Positions 1-3,718 of a stretch of 5,746 nt of DNA are shown here, one piece after another (the first letter of the stretch is position 1; each line of letters opens with the position of its first letter). The stretch covers positions 1 to 5,746 of the forward strand of contig JAQVEU010000065.1 of the NCBI GenBank assembly GCA_028697565.1, read 5' to 3'. Source of the stretch: Candidatus Ratteibacteria bacterium. GTDB taxonomy: Bacteria; Ratteibacteria; UBA8468; B48-G9; JAFGKM01. Made by a program: the position numbers and the translations under genes. A model generated the notes under the pieces. The model was not told where the DNA came from and searched no databases. It saw only the letters and a program-made list of their open reading frames with translations.

Positions 1-54
1 AGAGGGGTGAGGGGAGATTTGGGTTCTCCCCTTGATAAGGGGAAGTTAGAGGGG
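1..54 (-). repeat. Palindromic dispersed repeat, left copy (inverted relative to 1381-1435)
   Basis: Read on the minus strand, this stretch matches 1381-1435 over about 54 bases with one indel and a handful of substitutions. Shared blocks include CCCCTCTA, TTATCAAGGGG and AAATCTCCCCTCACCCCTCT. Inside is a small hairpin: CCCCTT at 28-33, loop GAT, AAGGGG at 37-42. With the right copy it brackets the MFS gene as an inverted pair. The element may extend beyond the window's left edge. Confidence 0.8.
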
Positions 55-88
55 GTTTGATGGGCGGCAAGTTTTAAGTTTCTGATTT

Positions 89-94
89 TATATT
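89..94 (+). promoter_or_regulatory. -10-like box of the MFS gene, possibly giving a leaderless mRNA
   Basis: TATATT lies 8 bases before the ATG at 103. No convincing -35 hexamer is seen 16-18 bases upstream (GGCAAG is there), so the call is tentative. If the box is used, transcription would start at or within a base or two of the ATG. That would fit the lack of any purine-rich Shine-Dalgarno sequence before this start. Confidence 0.35.
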
Positions 95-102
95 CCTTTA
101 AA

Positions 103-1341
103 ATGGATAATACACAACAGCAAAAGCGGGCTATACTATTTTTACTGGTAAATATTATATACTTCTTTTCTTATTTTCAGAGGGTAGGAGTTCCTGGAAC
201 TATCTTCAATGAATTGCAGTTAACATTTTCTCTTTCTGCGACTGCTGTCACAGGTCTTGCCTCTCTCACATTTCTTGTATATGGATTTATGCAGGTTTTT
301 GTGGGAATAATTGCTGACAGATTTGGTGGTTTTAAAACATTTATTGTAGGTGCCTTTCTCTTCAGTTTTGCCTCATTATTATTCCCTTTTTCCTACTCTT
401 CTTTTATGCTTTTCCTTTCAAGAGCATTTATTGGTTTCAGTGCGAGTTTTATCTATATAAGTTTTATAAAGATATTAAGCACACTTTATAAGGCAGAGGA
501 GTTCCCATTTTATCTTGGTATCTCACTTATGTTTGGATATTCTGGTGGTATTTTTGCTACATATCCCCTGGAAAGGGCTGTAAGTGTAATAGGATGGCGG
601 AACTCTTTCTTAATTGCGGGTGTTGTCTGCTCTATCTTTACAGTTATCTGTCTCCCATTTTTTAGAAAGGCAAGAGAGGGACTTGTCCAGAAACATACAT
701 TTTCACTCCCCCGTTTTTTAGAAATGGTGAAAAATACACATACCCTTCCTGTTGTTATTGCTGGTCCTGTAAGTTTTGGAATATACTTTTTATTTCAGTC
801 GTCTATAGGGAAAAAATTCCTTGAGGACTTTTGCAATTTTTCATCAGCAAAGGCGGCGTCTTTCACATTTATAATGATGGTTGCAAATACACTCTTTGCA
901 TTTCTCTCTTCATGGACTTCACAGATTACAGGCAGACGTAAACCCATTATAATGTTTTCAACCACATCTACCCTGATAGCAGTTCTTATACTCCTGTTTA
1001 ACCTCTTATTCAATATATGTCCAGGGCTATTCCTGTTTTCGTATCTCTTACTTGCAATATCTGCTGCTGTTTCACCTGTTTATATTACAGTGATGAAAGA
1101 GATGAATTCTATAGAGGTTGCTGCTACTTCTGTGGGTTTTCTTAATGCTATCTCTTATCTTTTTATTTCTGTTATAGGTTTTCTTGCAGGCCGTATCCTT
1201 GACCATTTCATATATCTGTCGGTTGAGATTTCAGGTATAGTGATTTACCCAGCCGTTGCCTACAAGACAATCTTTCTTCTCTGTCTCTCCGTATCGCTAA
1301 TTTCGTTCCTTATGTCCTTCTCTTTAAAAGAAACAGGGTAG
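103..1341 (+). CDS. Major facilitator superfamily (MFS) transporter, substrate unknown
   Basis: A 412-residue polytopic inner-membrane protein, the normal size for a 12-helix MFS carrier; by family it should move a small solute using an ion gradient or by uniport. The first half has about six hydrophobic segments. The loop between helices 2 and 3 carries the MFS signature GIIADRFGGFK (residues 68-78). SRAFIGFSAS (106-115) corresponds to the conserved Arg-Gly segment of helix 4, and GWRNSFLIAG (164-173) is typical of the helix 5-6 region. A charged central loop (about 188-215) is followed by the second hydrophobic half, with TGRRK (276-280) as its counterpart of the signature loop. ATG 103 is the first start codon after the in-frame stop at 58-60, and no Shine-Dalgarno sequence precedes it. 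It stands alone, bracketed by inverted palindromic repeats (1-54 and 1381-1435). No residue pattern reveals the substrate; the family call is firm. Confidence 0.93.
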   Translation: MDNTQQQKRAILFLLVNIIYFFSYFQRVGVPGTIFNELQLTFSLSATAVTGLASLTFLVYGFMQVFVGIIADRFGGFKTFIVGAFLFSFASLLFPFSYSSFMLFLSRAFIGFSASFIYISFIKILSTLYKAEEFPFYLGISLMFGYSGGIFATYPLERAVSVIGWRNSFLIAGVVCSIFTVICLPFFRKAREGLVQKHTFSLPRFLEMVKNTHTLPVVIAGPVSFGIYFLFQSSIGKKFLEDFCNFSSAKAASFTFIMMVANTLFAFLSSWTSQITGRRKPIIMFSTTSTLIAVLILLFNLLFNICPGLFLFSYLLLAISAAVSPVYITVMKEMNSIEVAATSVGFLNAISYLFISVIGFLAGRILDHFIYLSVEISGIVIYPAVAYKTIFLLCLSVSLISFLMSFSLKETG

Positions 1342-1380
1342 ATAATCAGTCAATTGTGTTGTCTGAAAAGTAGCAACTAT

Positions 1381-1548
1381 CCCCTCTAGCCCCTCCCTTA
1401 TCAAGGGGGGAACCTAAATCTCCCCTCACCCCTCTTTACAAAGAGGGGAATTCTCTTTTAACCCCCCTTTATTAAAGGGGGGAATGGGGGGGGAGTTATC
1501 CCTCCTTTATAAAAGGATGGTGGGGGTGGATTGCTTCCTCACCTCTCT
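1381..1548. repeat. Block of GC-rich palindromic (REP-like) repeats downstream of the MFS gene
   Basis: Non-coding. The first 55 bases (1381-1435) are the inverted partner of 1-54. Clear hairpins follow: CCCCTCTT at 1429-1436 with AAGAGGGG at 1441-1448 and a TACA loop; and CCCCCCTTT at 1462-1470 with AAAGGGGGG at 1474-1482 around ATT. A further imperfect palindrome with CCTCCTTTATAAAAGG begins at 1501. The same hairpins recur, with changed sequence, at 1821-1841, 2468-2488 and 2989-3009. Some may end MFS transcription, since the 1429-1448 hairpin is followed by a T-rich stretch, but that is inferred. Confidence 0.8.
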
Positions 1549-1556
1549 TTCCTTTT

Positions 1557-1651
1557 CCCCCTCCCTATGAGGGGAGGGGATAAAGGGGAGGGTGAAAACT
1601 TTTCCTTTACTCTCCATCCCTACCTATATCCTCCCCACTCATATGGGGAGA
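1557..1651 (-). repeat. Inverted, diverged copy of the 105-bp repeat unit
   Basis: On the minus strand this stretch matches the tandem unit at 2556-2660. It contains the terminal palindrome (CCCTCC, then GAGGGGAGGGG), the identical core GTGAAAACTTTTCCT, then TACTCTCCA, CCTATATCCTCCCC and a closing CATATGGGGAG. It is less conserved than the tandem copies are to each other, which suggests an older copy. An open frame through it (1531-1752) is an accident of repeat composition. Confidence 0.8.
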
Positions 1652-1654
1652 GGG

Positions 1655-1804
1655 GTGCTGGTGCGAAGAATAATGAGCACCGTGTAGCACAGAGGGTGAA
1701 GAGGGTATTGCCGATGCGAAGAATAACGAGCATCGTTTGGCAAGGGCAGTGAGTTGGTGAACTGCCCCCGTTGACCGAAGCCCGTTAGGGCAAGACGGGC
1801 GAGG
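1655..1804 (+). other. Series of four stem-loops with paired GA dinucleotides; candidate structured RNA or mobile hairpin element
   Basis: Four hairpins are packed into 150 non-coding bases. H1: outer stem GTGCT (1655-1659)/AGCAC (1686-1690), inner stem GGTGC (1660-1664)/GCACC (1677-1681), 3' bulge GTGT. H2: outer stem TTGCC (1708-1712)/GGCAA (1739-1743), inner stem GATGC (1713-1717)/GCATC (1730-1734), 3' bulge GTTT. Both have a near-identical 12-base loop GAAGAATAAYGA. H3 follows directly: GGGCAGT (1744-1750)/ACTGCCC (1761-1767), with the loop starting and ending in GA. H4: GCCCGT (1780-1785)/ACGGGC (1795-1800), flanked by GA at 1777-1778 and 1801-1802. The GA pairs could form tandem sheared G-A pairs, as in kink-turn-like motifs; that is inferred. 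H1 and H2 differ by compensating changes in both stems. I do not recognise this as a named RNA family, and the strand of transcription, if any, is unknown. Confidence 0.55.
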
Positions 1805-1820
1805 GACACTTGTTCCTATT

Positions 1821-1887
1821 CCTTCCTTTTGTAAAGGAAGGTTAGGATGGATTTCCTTCTCCTTCTCCCCATTTTATGGGGAGAAGG
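1821..1887. repeat. Two perfect REP-like hairpins upstream of tRNA-Arg
   Basis: CCTTCCTTT (1821-1829) pairs with AAAGGAAGG (1833-1841) around TGT. CCTTCTCCCCAT (1861-1872) pairs with ATGGGGAGAAGG (1876-1887) around TTT, a perfect 12-bp stem. The segment joining them (GGTTAGGATGG) recurs inverted next to the hairpin at 2989-3009, so the pair is part of a dispersed repeat family. The remainder, 1888-1963, holds nothing recognisable before the tRNA promoter. Confidence 0.8.
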
Positions 1888-1963
1888 TCAGGGCGAGGGA
1901 TTCTTTCTACTCTCTACTTGCTATTTAAATATGAACGGGGTGCAGTAAATATTACAGTTAAGG

Positions 1964-1969
1964 TATAAT
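1964..1969 (+). promoter_or_regulatory. -10 box of the tRNA-Arg promoter
   Basis: A perfect TATAAT in the context AGGTATAAT ends 8 bases before the first tRNA base, so the transcript would begin at about 1976-1977 with almost no leader. The -35 position at the usual 17-base spacing (TGCAGT, 1941-1946) is poor. The same AGGTATAAT context occurs at 2117-2125 and 5022-5030. Confidence 0.6.
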
Positions 1970-1977
1970 TAAAGAAG

Positions 1978-2051
1978 GCGCCTGTAGCTCAATTGGACAG
2001 AGTGGTGGGCTTCGAACCCAACGGTTGCCCGTTCGAGTCGGGCCAGGCGCA
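1978..2051 (+). tRNA. tRNA-Arg (anticodon UCG)
   Basis: Full cloverleaf. The acceptor stem GCGCCTG (1978-1984) pairs with CAGGCGC (2044-2050) at all seven positions. The D stem is GCTC (1987-1990)/GAGT (2000-2003) with one G-T wobble, and its 9-base loop AATTGGACA has the A20 typical of arginine tRNAs. The anticodon loop CTTCGAA (2010-2016) gives TCG, which reads CGA and probably other CGN codons. The T arm GCCCG/CGGGC encloses TTCGAGT. The top anticodon-stem pair is a G-A mismatch (2005/2021). The discriminator base is A2051, and 3' CCA is not encoded (CTC follows). Confidence 0.95.
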
Positions 2052-2119
2052 CTCACTTATGATTTAATGTTCTTGCTTAATAAATATGTACATATATCTC
2101 TCAAATACAAAAAGCAAGG

Positions 2120-2125
2120 TATAAT
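2120..2125 (+). promoter_or_regulatory. -10-like box, possible tRNA-His promoter
   Basis: A perfect TATAAT in the same AGGTATAAT context as the tRNA-Arg promoter. It lies 122 bases before tRNA-His and would imply a long processed 5' leader. No good -35 hexamer is visible at normal spacing. tRNA-His could instead be co-transcribed with tRNA-Arg across the 196-bp spacer, which shows no terminator. Confidence 0.4.
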
Positions 2126-2192
2126 CACCAATGGTCTATTTACAGGCAATCCATTAAAAGATAAAATATATTAGCAGGTTTATTGTTTTGGA

Positions 2193-2243
2193 TTTAGAGT
2201 TTAATATTTACATCCTTACTTTAGAGTTTAGGATTTTGAGTTT
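2193..2243 (+). repeat. AT-rich TTTAGAGTTTA spacer repeat
   Basis: TTTAGAGTTTA occurs at 2193-2203 and 2220-2230, and the degenerate relative TTTTGAGTTTA lies at 2233-2243. The same 11-mer reappears at 2836-2846 in the filler that interrupts the 105-bp tandem repeat. No gene is visible in 2126-2247. Confidence 0.5.
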
Positions 2244-2247
2244 ATAT

Positions 2248-2320
2248 GGTGGGTGTAGCTCAGTGGCAGAGCGCTGGACTGTGGCTCCAGGTGCCGGGGG
2301 TTCAAATCCCCTCACCCACC
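2248..2320 (+). tRNA. tRNA-His (anticodon GUG)
   Basis: The acceptor stem GTGGGTG (2249-2255) pairs perfectly with CACCCAC (2313-2319). The extra G at 2248 (position -1) can pair with C2320 (position 73), the hallmark identity pair of histidine tRNA. D stem GCTC (2258-2261)/GAGC (2269-2272); anticodon stem CTGGA/TCCAG; loop CTGTGGC (2279-2285) with anticodon GTG at 2281-2283. The T arm GGGGG/CCCCT with loop TTCAAAT has one wobble pair. The 3' CCA is not encoded, as for the neighbouring tRNA-Arg, so this organism needs CCA-adding enzyme for both. Confidence 0.96.
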
Positions 2321-2330
2321 CAAATTAGGG

Positions 2331-2362
2331 CAGTGATTAGTGGTTAGTGACCAGTGATTAGT
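2331..2362 (+). repeat. Short low-complexity direct repeat after tRNA-His
   Basis: CAGTGATTAGT occurs at 2331-2341 and again at 2352-2362, with the related GGTTAGTGAC between them, a 21-bp period. It has no terminator character and no coding potential. Confidence 0.6.
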
Positions 2363-2401
2363 AAATAAAAAACAGAAAAAGAATTGAAGGGGATTTGAAG
2401 G

Positions 2402-2435
2402 GGTGCTGGTGCTCATTATTCTTCGCACCAGCACC
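2402..2435 (-). repeat. Third copy of the GA hairpin, inverted, with a continuous 11-bp stem
   Basis: GGTGCTGGTGC (2402-2412) pairs perfectly with GCACCAGCACC (2425-2435). Read on the minus strand, its 12-base loop is GAAGAATAATGA, identical to the loop of hairpin H1 at 1665-1676. It lacks the GTGT bulge of H1, so inner and outer stems stack as one helix. Its orientation is opposite to H1 and H2. Confidence 0.75.
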
Positions 2436-2458
2436 TCTCTCTCCTCTGTGCGGGGCGA

Positions 2459-2545
2459 GGGAAATTTCCCCTCTTTGAAAAAGAGGGGATAGGGGAGATT
2501 TTATAGAAATCCACCCCAACCCTCCTTTATAAAAGGAAGGAGAAG
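2459..2545. repeat. REP-like palindromes between the GA hairpin and the tandem repeat
   Basis: GGGAAATTTCCC (2459-2470) is a perfect palindrome. It runs into a hairpin of CCCCTCTTT (2468-2476) with AAAGAGGGG (2480-2488) around GAA. The segment from 2521 (CCTCCTTTATAAAAGG) matches 1501-1516. No gene is visible in 2363-2555. Confidence 0.75.
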
Positions 2546-2555
2546 CAATCTAATT

Positions 2556-2803
2556 CCTCCCCATATGAGGGGGGAGGATATAGGTGGGGGTGGAGAGTAT
2601 AGGAAAAGTTTTCACCCTCACCCGTACCCTCTCCCCTCAAAGGGAGAGGGAATCTCTTTTCCTCCCCATACGAGGGGGGAGGATATAGGTGGGGGTGGAG
2701 AGTATAGGAAAAGTTTTCACCCTTACCCGTACCCTCTCCCCTCAAAGGGAGAGGGAATCTCTCTTCCTCCCCATACGAGGGGGGAGGATATAGGTGGGGG
2801 TGG
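2556..2803 (+). repeat. 105-bp tandem repeat, first block (two full units and a cut third)
   Basis: Units start at 2556, 2661 and 2766. The first two differ at about three positions in 105, so the duplication is recent or kept uniform. Each unit holds two palindromes: CCTCCCC...GGGGAGG at its start, and CCCTCTCCC/GGGAGAGGG near its end (2627-2635 with 2642-2650 in unit 1). They are joined by the conserved core AGGAAAAGTTTTCACCCT. The third unit breaks off at 2803. Because 105 is a multiple of three, frames stay open through it on both strands, but these are not genes. Confidence 0.9.
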
Positions 2804-2848
2804 TTAGACGGGATTTTTAGGTTTAGTGTTTTAGATTTAGAGTTTATT
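2804..2848. repeat. AT-rich filler interrupting the third 105-bp unit
   Basis: The filler is bounded on both sides by TATAGGTGGGGGTGG (2789-2803 and 2849-2863), exactly 60 bp apart. The array is thus offset by 60 bp, and the unit after it starts at 2931 rather than 2871. The filler contains TTTAGAGTTTA (2836-2846, its last A lying at 2846), as found upstream of tRNA-His. Confidence 0.75.
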
Positions 2849-2975
2849 TATAGGTGGGGGTGGAGAGTGTAGGAAAAGTTTTCACCCTCACCCGTACCCT
2901 CTCCCCTCAAAGGGAGAGGGAATCTCTTTTCCTCCCCATATGAGGGGGGAGGATATAGGTAGGGGTGGAGAATAT
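2849..2975 (+). repeat. 105-bp tandem repeat, second block
   Basis: The third unit resumes at 2849 with the duplicated 15-mer and ends at 2930. A fourth unit starts at 2931 with CCTCCCCATATGAGG and decays after about 45 bases. Its sequence is as close to units 1 and 2 as they are to each other. Confidence 0.85.
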
Positions 2976-3046
2976 AGGACCATCCTAACCTTCCTTTATA
3001 AAAGGAAGGAATAGGAAGAAAGAGGGGATTGAGGAGAATTTTAACA
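2976..3046. repeat. REP-like palindrome at the end of the repeat region
   Basis: CCTTCCTTT (2989-2997) pairs perfectly with AAAGGAAGG (3001-3009) around ATA. The flank CATCCTAACC before it is the inverted form of GGTTAGGATG at 1840-1849. The repeat character fades toward 3046, just before the toxin gene's 3' end. Confidence 0.7.
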
Positions 3047-3060
3047 CTTTGTGCCCTAAT

Positions 3061-3095
3061 ATAGCACACCTTCTACTGAATATGTGCTATTTTTT
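3061..3095 (+). terminator. Hairpin with T-run at the 3' end of the toxin gene
   Basis: ATAGCACA (3061-3068) pairs perfectly with TGTGCTAT (3083-3090), with a 14-base loop, followed by a run of T on the plus strand. That is the layout of a terminator for rightward transcription leaving the repeat region, although the stem is weak. On the minus strand the hairpin contains the toxin stop codon (3087-3089) and has no U-tract, so it would at most protect the toxin mRNA's 3' end. Confidence 0.45.
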
Positions 3096-3359
3096 ATATA
3101 CATCTCCTCTTGGGAAGATATTGACGACTGCTATAGTGTGTATATCCTTAATTATTGAAAAAATAATTCTGTATTTACCAATCTTTAATCTGTAGAACCC
3201 ATCAAGTTTACCCAGAAGTGGTTTTACGTCAGGATGTAAAAAAGGAATATCTGTATTACCTAACTCAAATAGTGATTTTTTCACTCTTTTCCGCATATCA
3301 GAAGGCAACTTTATATAGTATTTTTCTGCCTGTGTTGAAAATTTAATCTGCCATTTCAC
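3087..3359 (-). CDS. RelE/ParE-superfamily toxin of a type II toxin-antitoxin system
   Basis: A 90-residue basic protein, the usual size for the family. By family it is either an mRNA endonuclease acting at the ribosome (RelE-like) or a gyrase poison (ParE-like); the sequence does not settle which. The fold shows as an N-terminal strand (WQIKFS, 3-8), a helical hairpin (AEKYYIKLPSDMRKRVKKSL, 11-30), and the diagnostic stretch HPDVKPLLGKLDGFYRLKIG (42-61) running into KYRIIF (62-67). The C-terminus is RGDVYKK (84-90). Arg57, Lys59, Arg64, Arg84 and Tyr88 sit where RelE-type toxins keep basic and aromatic active-site residues, by eye only. The start is GTG at 3357-3359, which overlaps the antitoxin's 3' end by 17 bases and points to translational coupling. 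It is intact, with a TAG stop inside the hairpin at 3083-3090. Confidence 0.9.
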   Translation of the reverse strand: MKWQIKFSTQAEKYYIKLPSDMRKRVKKSLFELGNTDIPFLHPDVKPLLGKLDGFYRLKIGKYRIIFSIIKDIHTIAVVNIFPRGDVYKK

Positions 3360-3579
3360 TTAAGTTTTTTCCCTTACCTTTTTTAATTTCCGCCAGACCA
3401 GCAACACATTCAGAATGAAAATTGGGTATTTTAAGTAGTTCCATAGTTTCCATATGTCTGAGTATATACTCTTCTGCCATTTTATCAAAGACCTTGCTGA
3501 TGGATTTTCCTTCATATCCGGCAATTGCCTTGATTATCTTTAGTTTTTCTTCGGGCAAACGGATAGTTGTTACCTTCAT
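3343..3579 (-). CDS. Ribbon-helix-helix antitoxin
   Basis: A 78-residue protein directly upstream of and overlapping the toxin gene, the standard antitoxin-first order. The N-terminal half is a ribbon-helix-helix DNA-binding domain: strand MKVTTIRLPEE (1-11), helix from about 12 to 21, turn GYEGKS (21-26) and helix SISKVFDKMAEEYI (26-39). The second half (40-78) is charged and probably wraps the toxin to neutralise it. RHH antitoxins usually repress their own operon as dimers. Here a perfect 18-bp palindrome (3595-3612) covers the -10 region, as expected for autoregulation. The ATG at 3577-3579 has a near-perfect Shine-Dalgarno sequence. It is RelB/CopG-like; the exact subfamily is not clear. 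Confidence 0.88.
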   Translation of the reverse strand: MKVTTIRLPEEKLKIIKAIAGYEGKSISKVFDKMAEEYILRHMETMELLKIPNFHSECVAGLAEIKKGKGKNLSEMAD

Positions 3580-3582
3580 TAT

Positions 3583-3591
3583 ATCACCTCC
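3583..3591 (-). promoter_or_regulatory. Strong Shine-Dalgarno sequence of the antitoxin
   Basis: GGAGGTGAT on the minus strand, complementary to the 16S rRNA 3' tail over nine bases, lies 3 bases before the ATG (about 7 bases from the GGAGG core). It fixes the start at 3579. The toxin's GTG has no comparable site, so the antitoxin should be made in excess. Confidence 0.85.
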
Positions 3592-3594
3592 ATT

Positions 3595-3612
3595 GTTATA
3601 TTATAATATAAC
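3595..3612. promoter_or_regulatory. Perfect 18-bp palindrome, probable antitoxin operator
   Basis: GTTATATTATAATATAAC is identical to its own reverse complement. It overlaps the antitoxin -10 box (3605-3610) and the expected transcription start, so a bound RHH antitoxin dimer would block the promoter. Binding is inferred from position and family habit. The palindrome also contains TATAAT on both strands, so AT-rich promoter character could explain part of its symmetry. Confidence 0.65.
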
Positions 3613-3633
3613 ATTAAAAAATATTTGCGTCAA
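3605..3633 (-). promoter_or_regulatory. Promoter of the toxin-antitoxin operon
   Basis: On the minus strand, TTGACG (3633-3628), a 17-base spacer and TATATT (3610-3605) form a good sigma-70-type promoter. Transcription would start near 3598, just before the antitoxin Shine-Dalgarno sequence. An alternative -10, TATAAT at 3605-3600, has a less favourable 22-base spacing. Confidence 0.65.
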
Positions 3634-3653
3634 AGATTTTTTTGCTGTACAAT
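3625..3653 (+). promoter_or_regulatory. Promoter of the DUF3300 gene, overlapping the divergent toxin-antitoxin promoter
   Basis: TTGCGT (3625-3630), a 17-base spacer and TACAAT (3648-3653). Transcription would start near 3660, giving a leader of about 60 bases. Its -35 box shares bases 3628-3630 with the -35 of the minus-strand promoter, so two polymerases could not bind together. Confidence 0.55.
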
Positions 3654-3703
3654 TCCTTATAAACCTTTTGCCTTGCTTTTCAGTCAGAATATCAGAAGGT
3701 AAG

Positions 3704-3712
3704 AGGAGGTGA
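3704..3712 (+). promoter_or_regulatory. Strong Shine-Dalgarno sequence of the DUF3300 gene
   Basis: AGGAGGTGA ends 6 bases before the ATG at 3719 and is close to a perfect complement of the 16S rRNA tail. It fixes the start and argues for high expression. Confidence 0.85.
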
Positions 3713-3718
3713 ATTCCA

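Noticed and set aside
795..1013. 72-residue minus-strand frame inside the MFS gene
   Set aside because: Shadow of a membrane-protein coding region; no family, no start signal.
1531..1752. 73-residue plus-strand frame through the repeat block
   Set aside because: It runs across a dispersed repeat and the GA hairpins; the translation is repeat-derived, Pro/Gly-rich and without a gene-like start context.
1655..1804. Possible third tRNA or a known riboswitch in the hairpin cluster
   Set aside because: No cloverleaf can be drawn, there is no T-arm motif, and no riboswitch consensus I know fits. No gene follows within riboswitch distance; the next feature is a tRNA with its own promoter.
2556..2975. 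Possible CRISPR array
   Set aside because: Units are contiguous 105-bp near-identical copies without short repeats separated by unique spacers, and no cas gene is nearby.
2527..3069. Short open frames on both strands with a 35-residue periodicity (2527-2745, 2565-2807, 2848-3069)
   Set aside because: The 105-bp unit is a multiple of three, so frames stay open mechanically on both strands. The DNA palindromes, not the peptide, are what is conserved, and related copies elsewhere are not in frame.
3625..3653. Idea that TATAAT at 3602-3607 is the plus-strand -10 for DUF3300
   Set aside because: It lacks a usable -35 at 16-18 bases and lies within the operator palindrome; TTGCGT-17-TACAAT downstream is a better fit.
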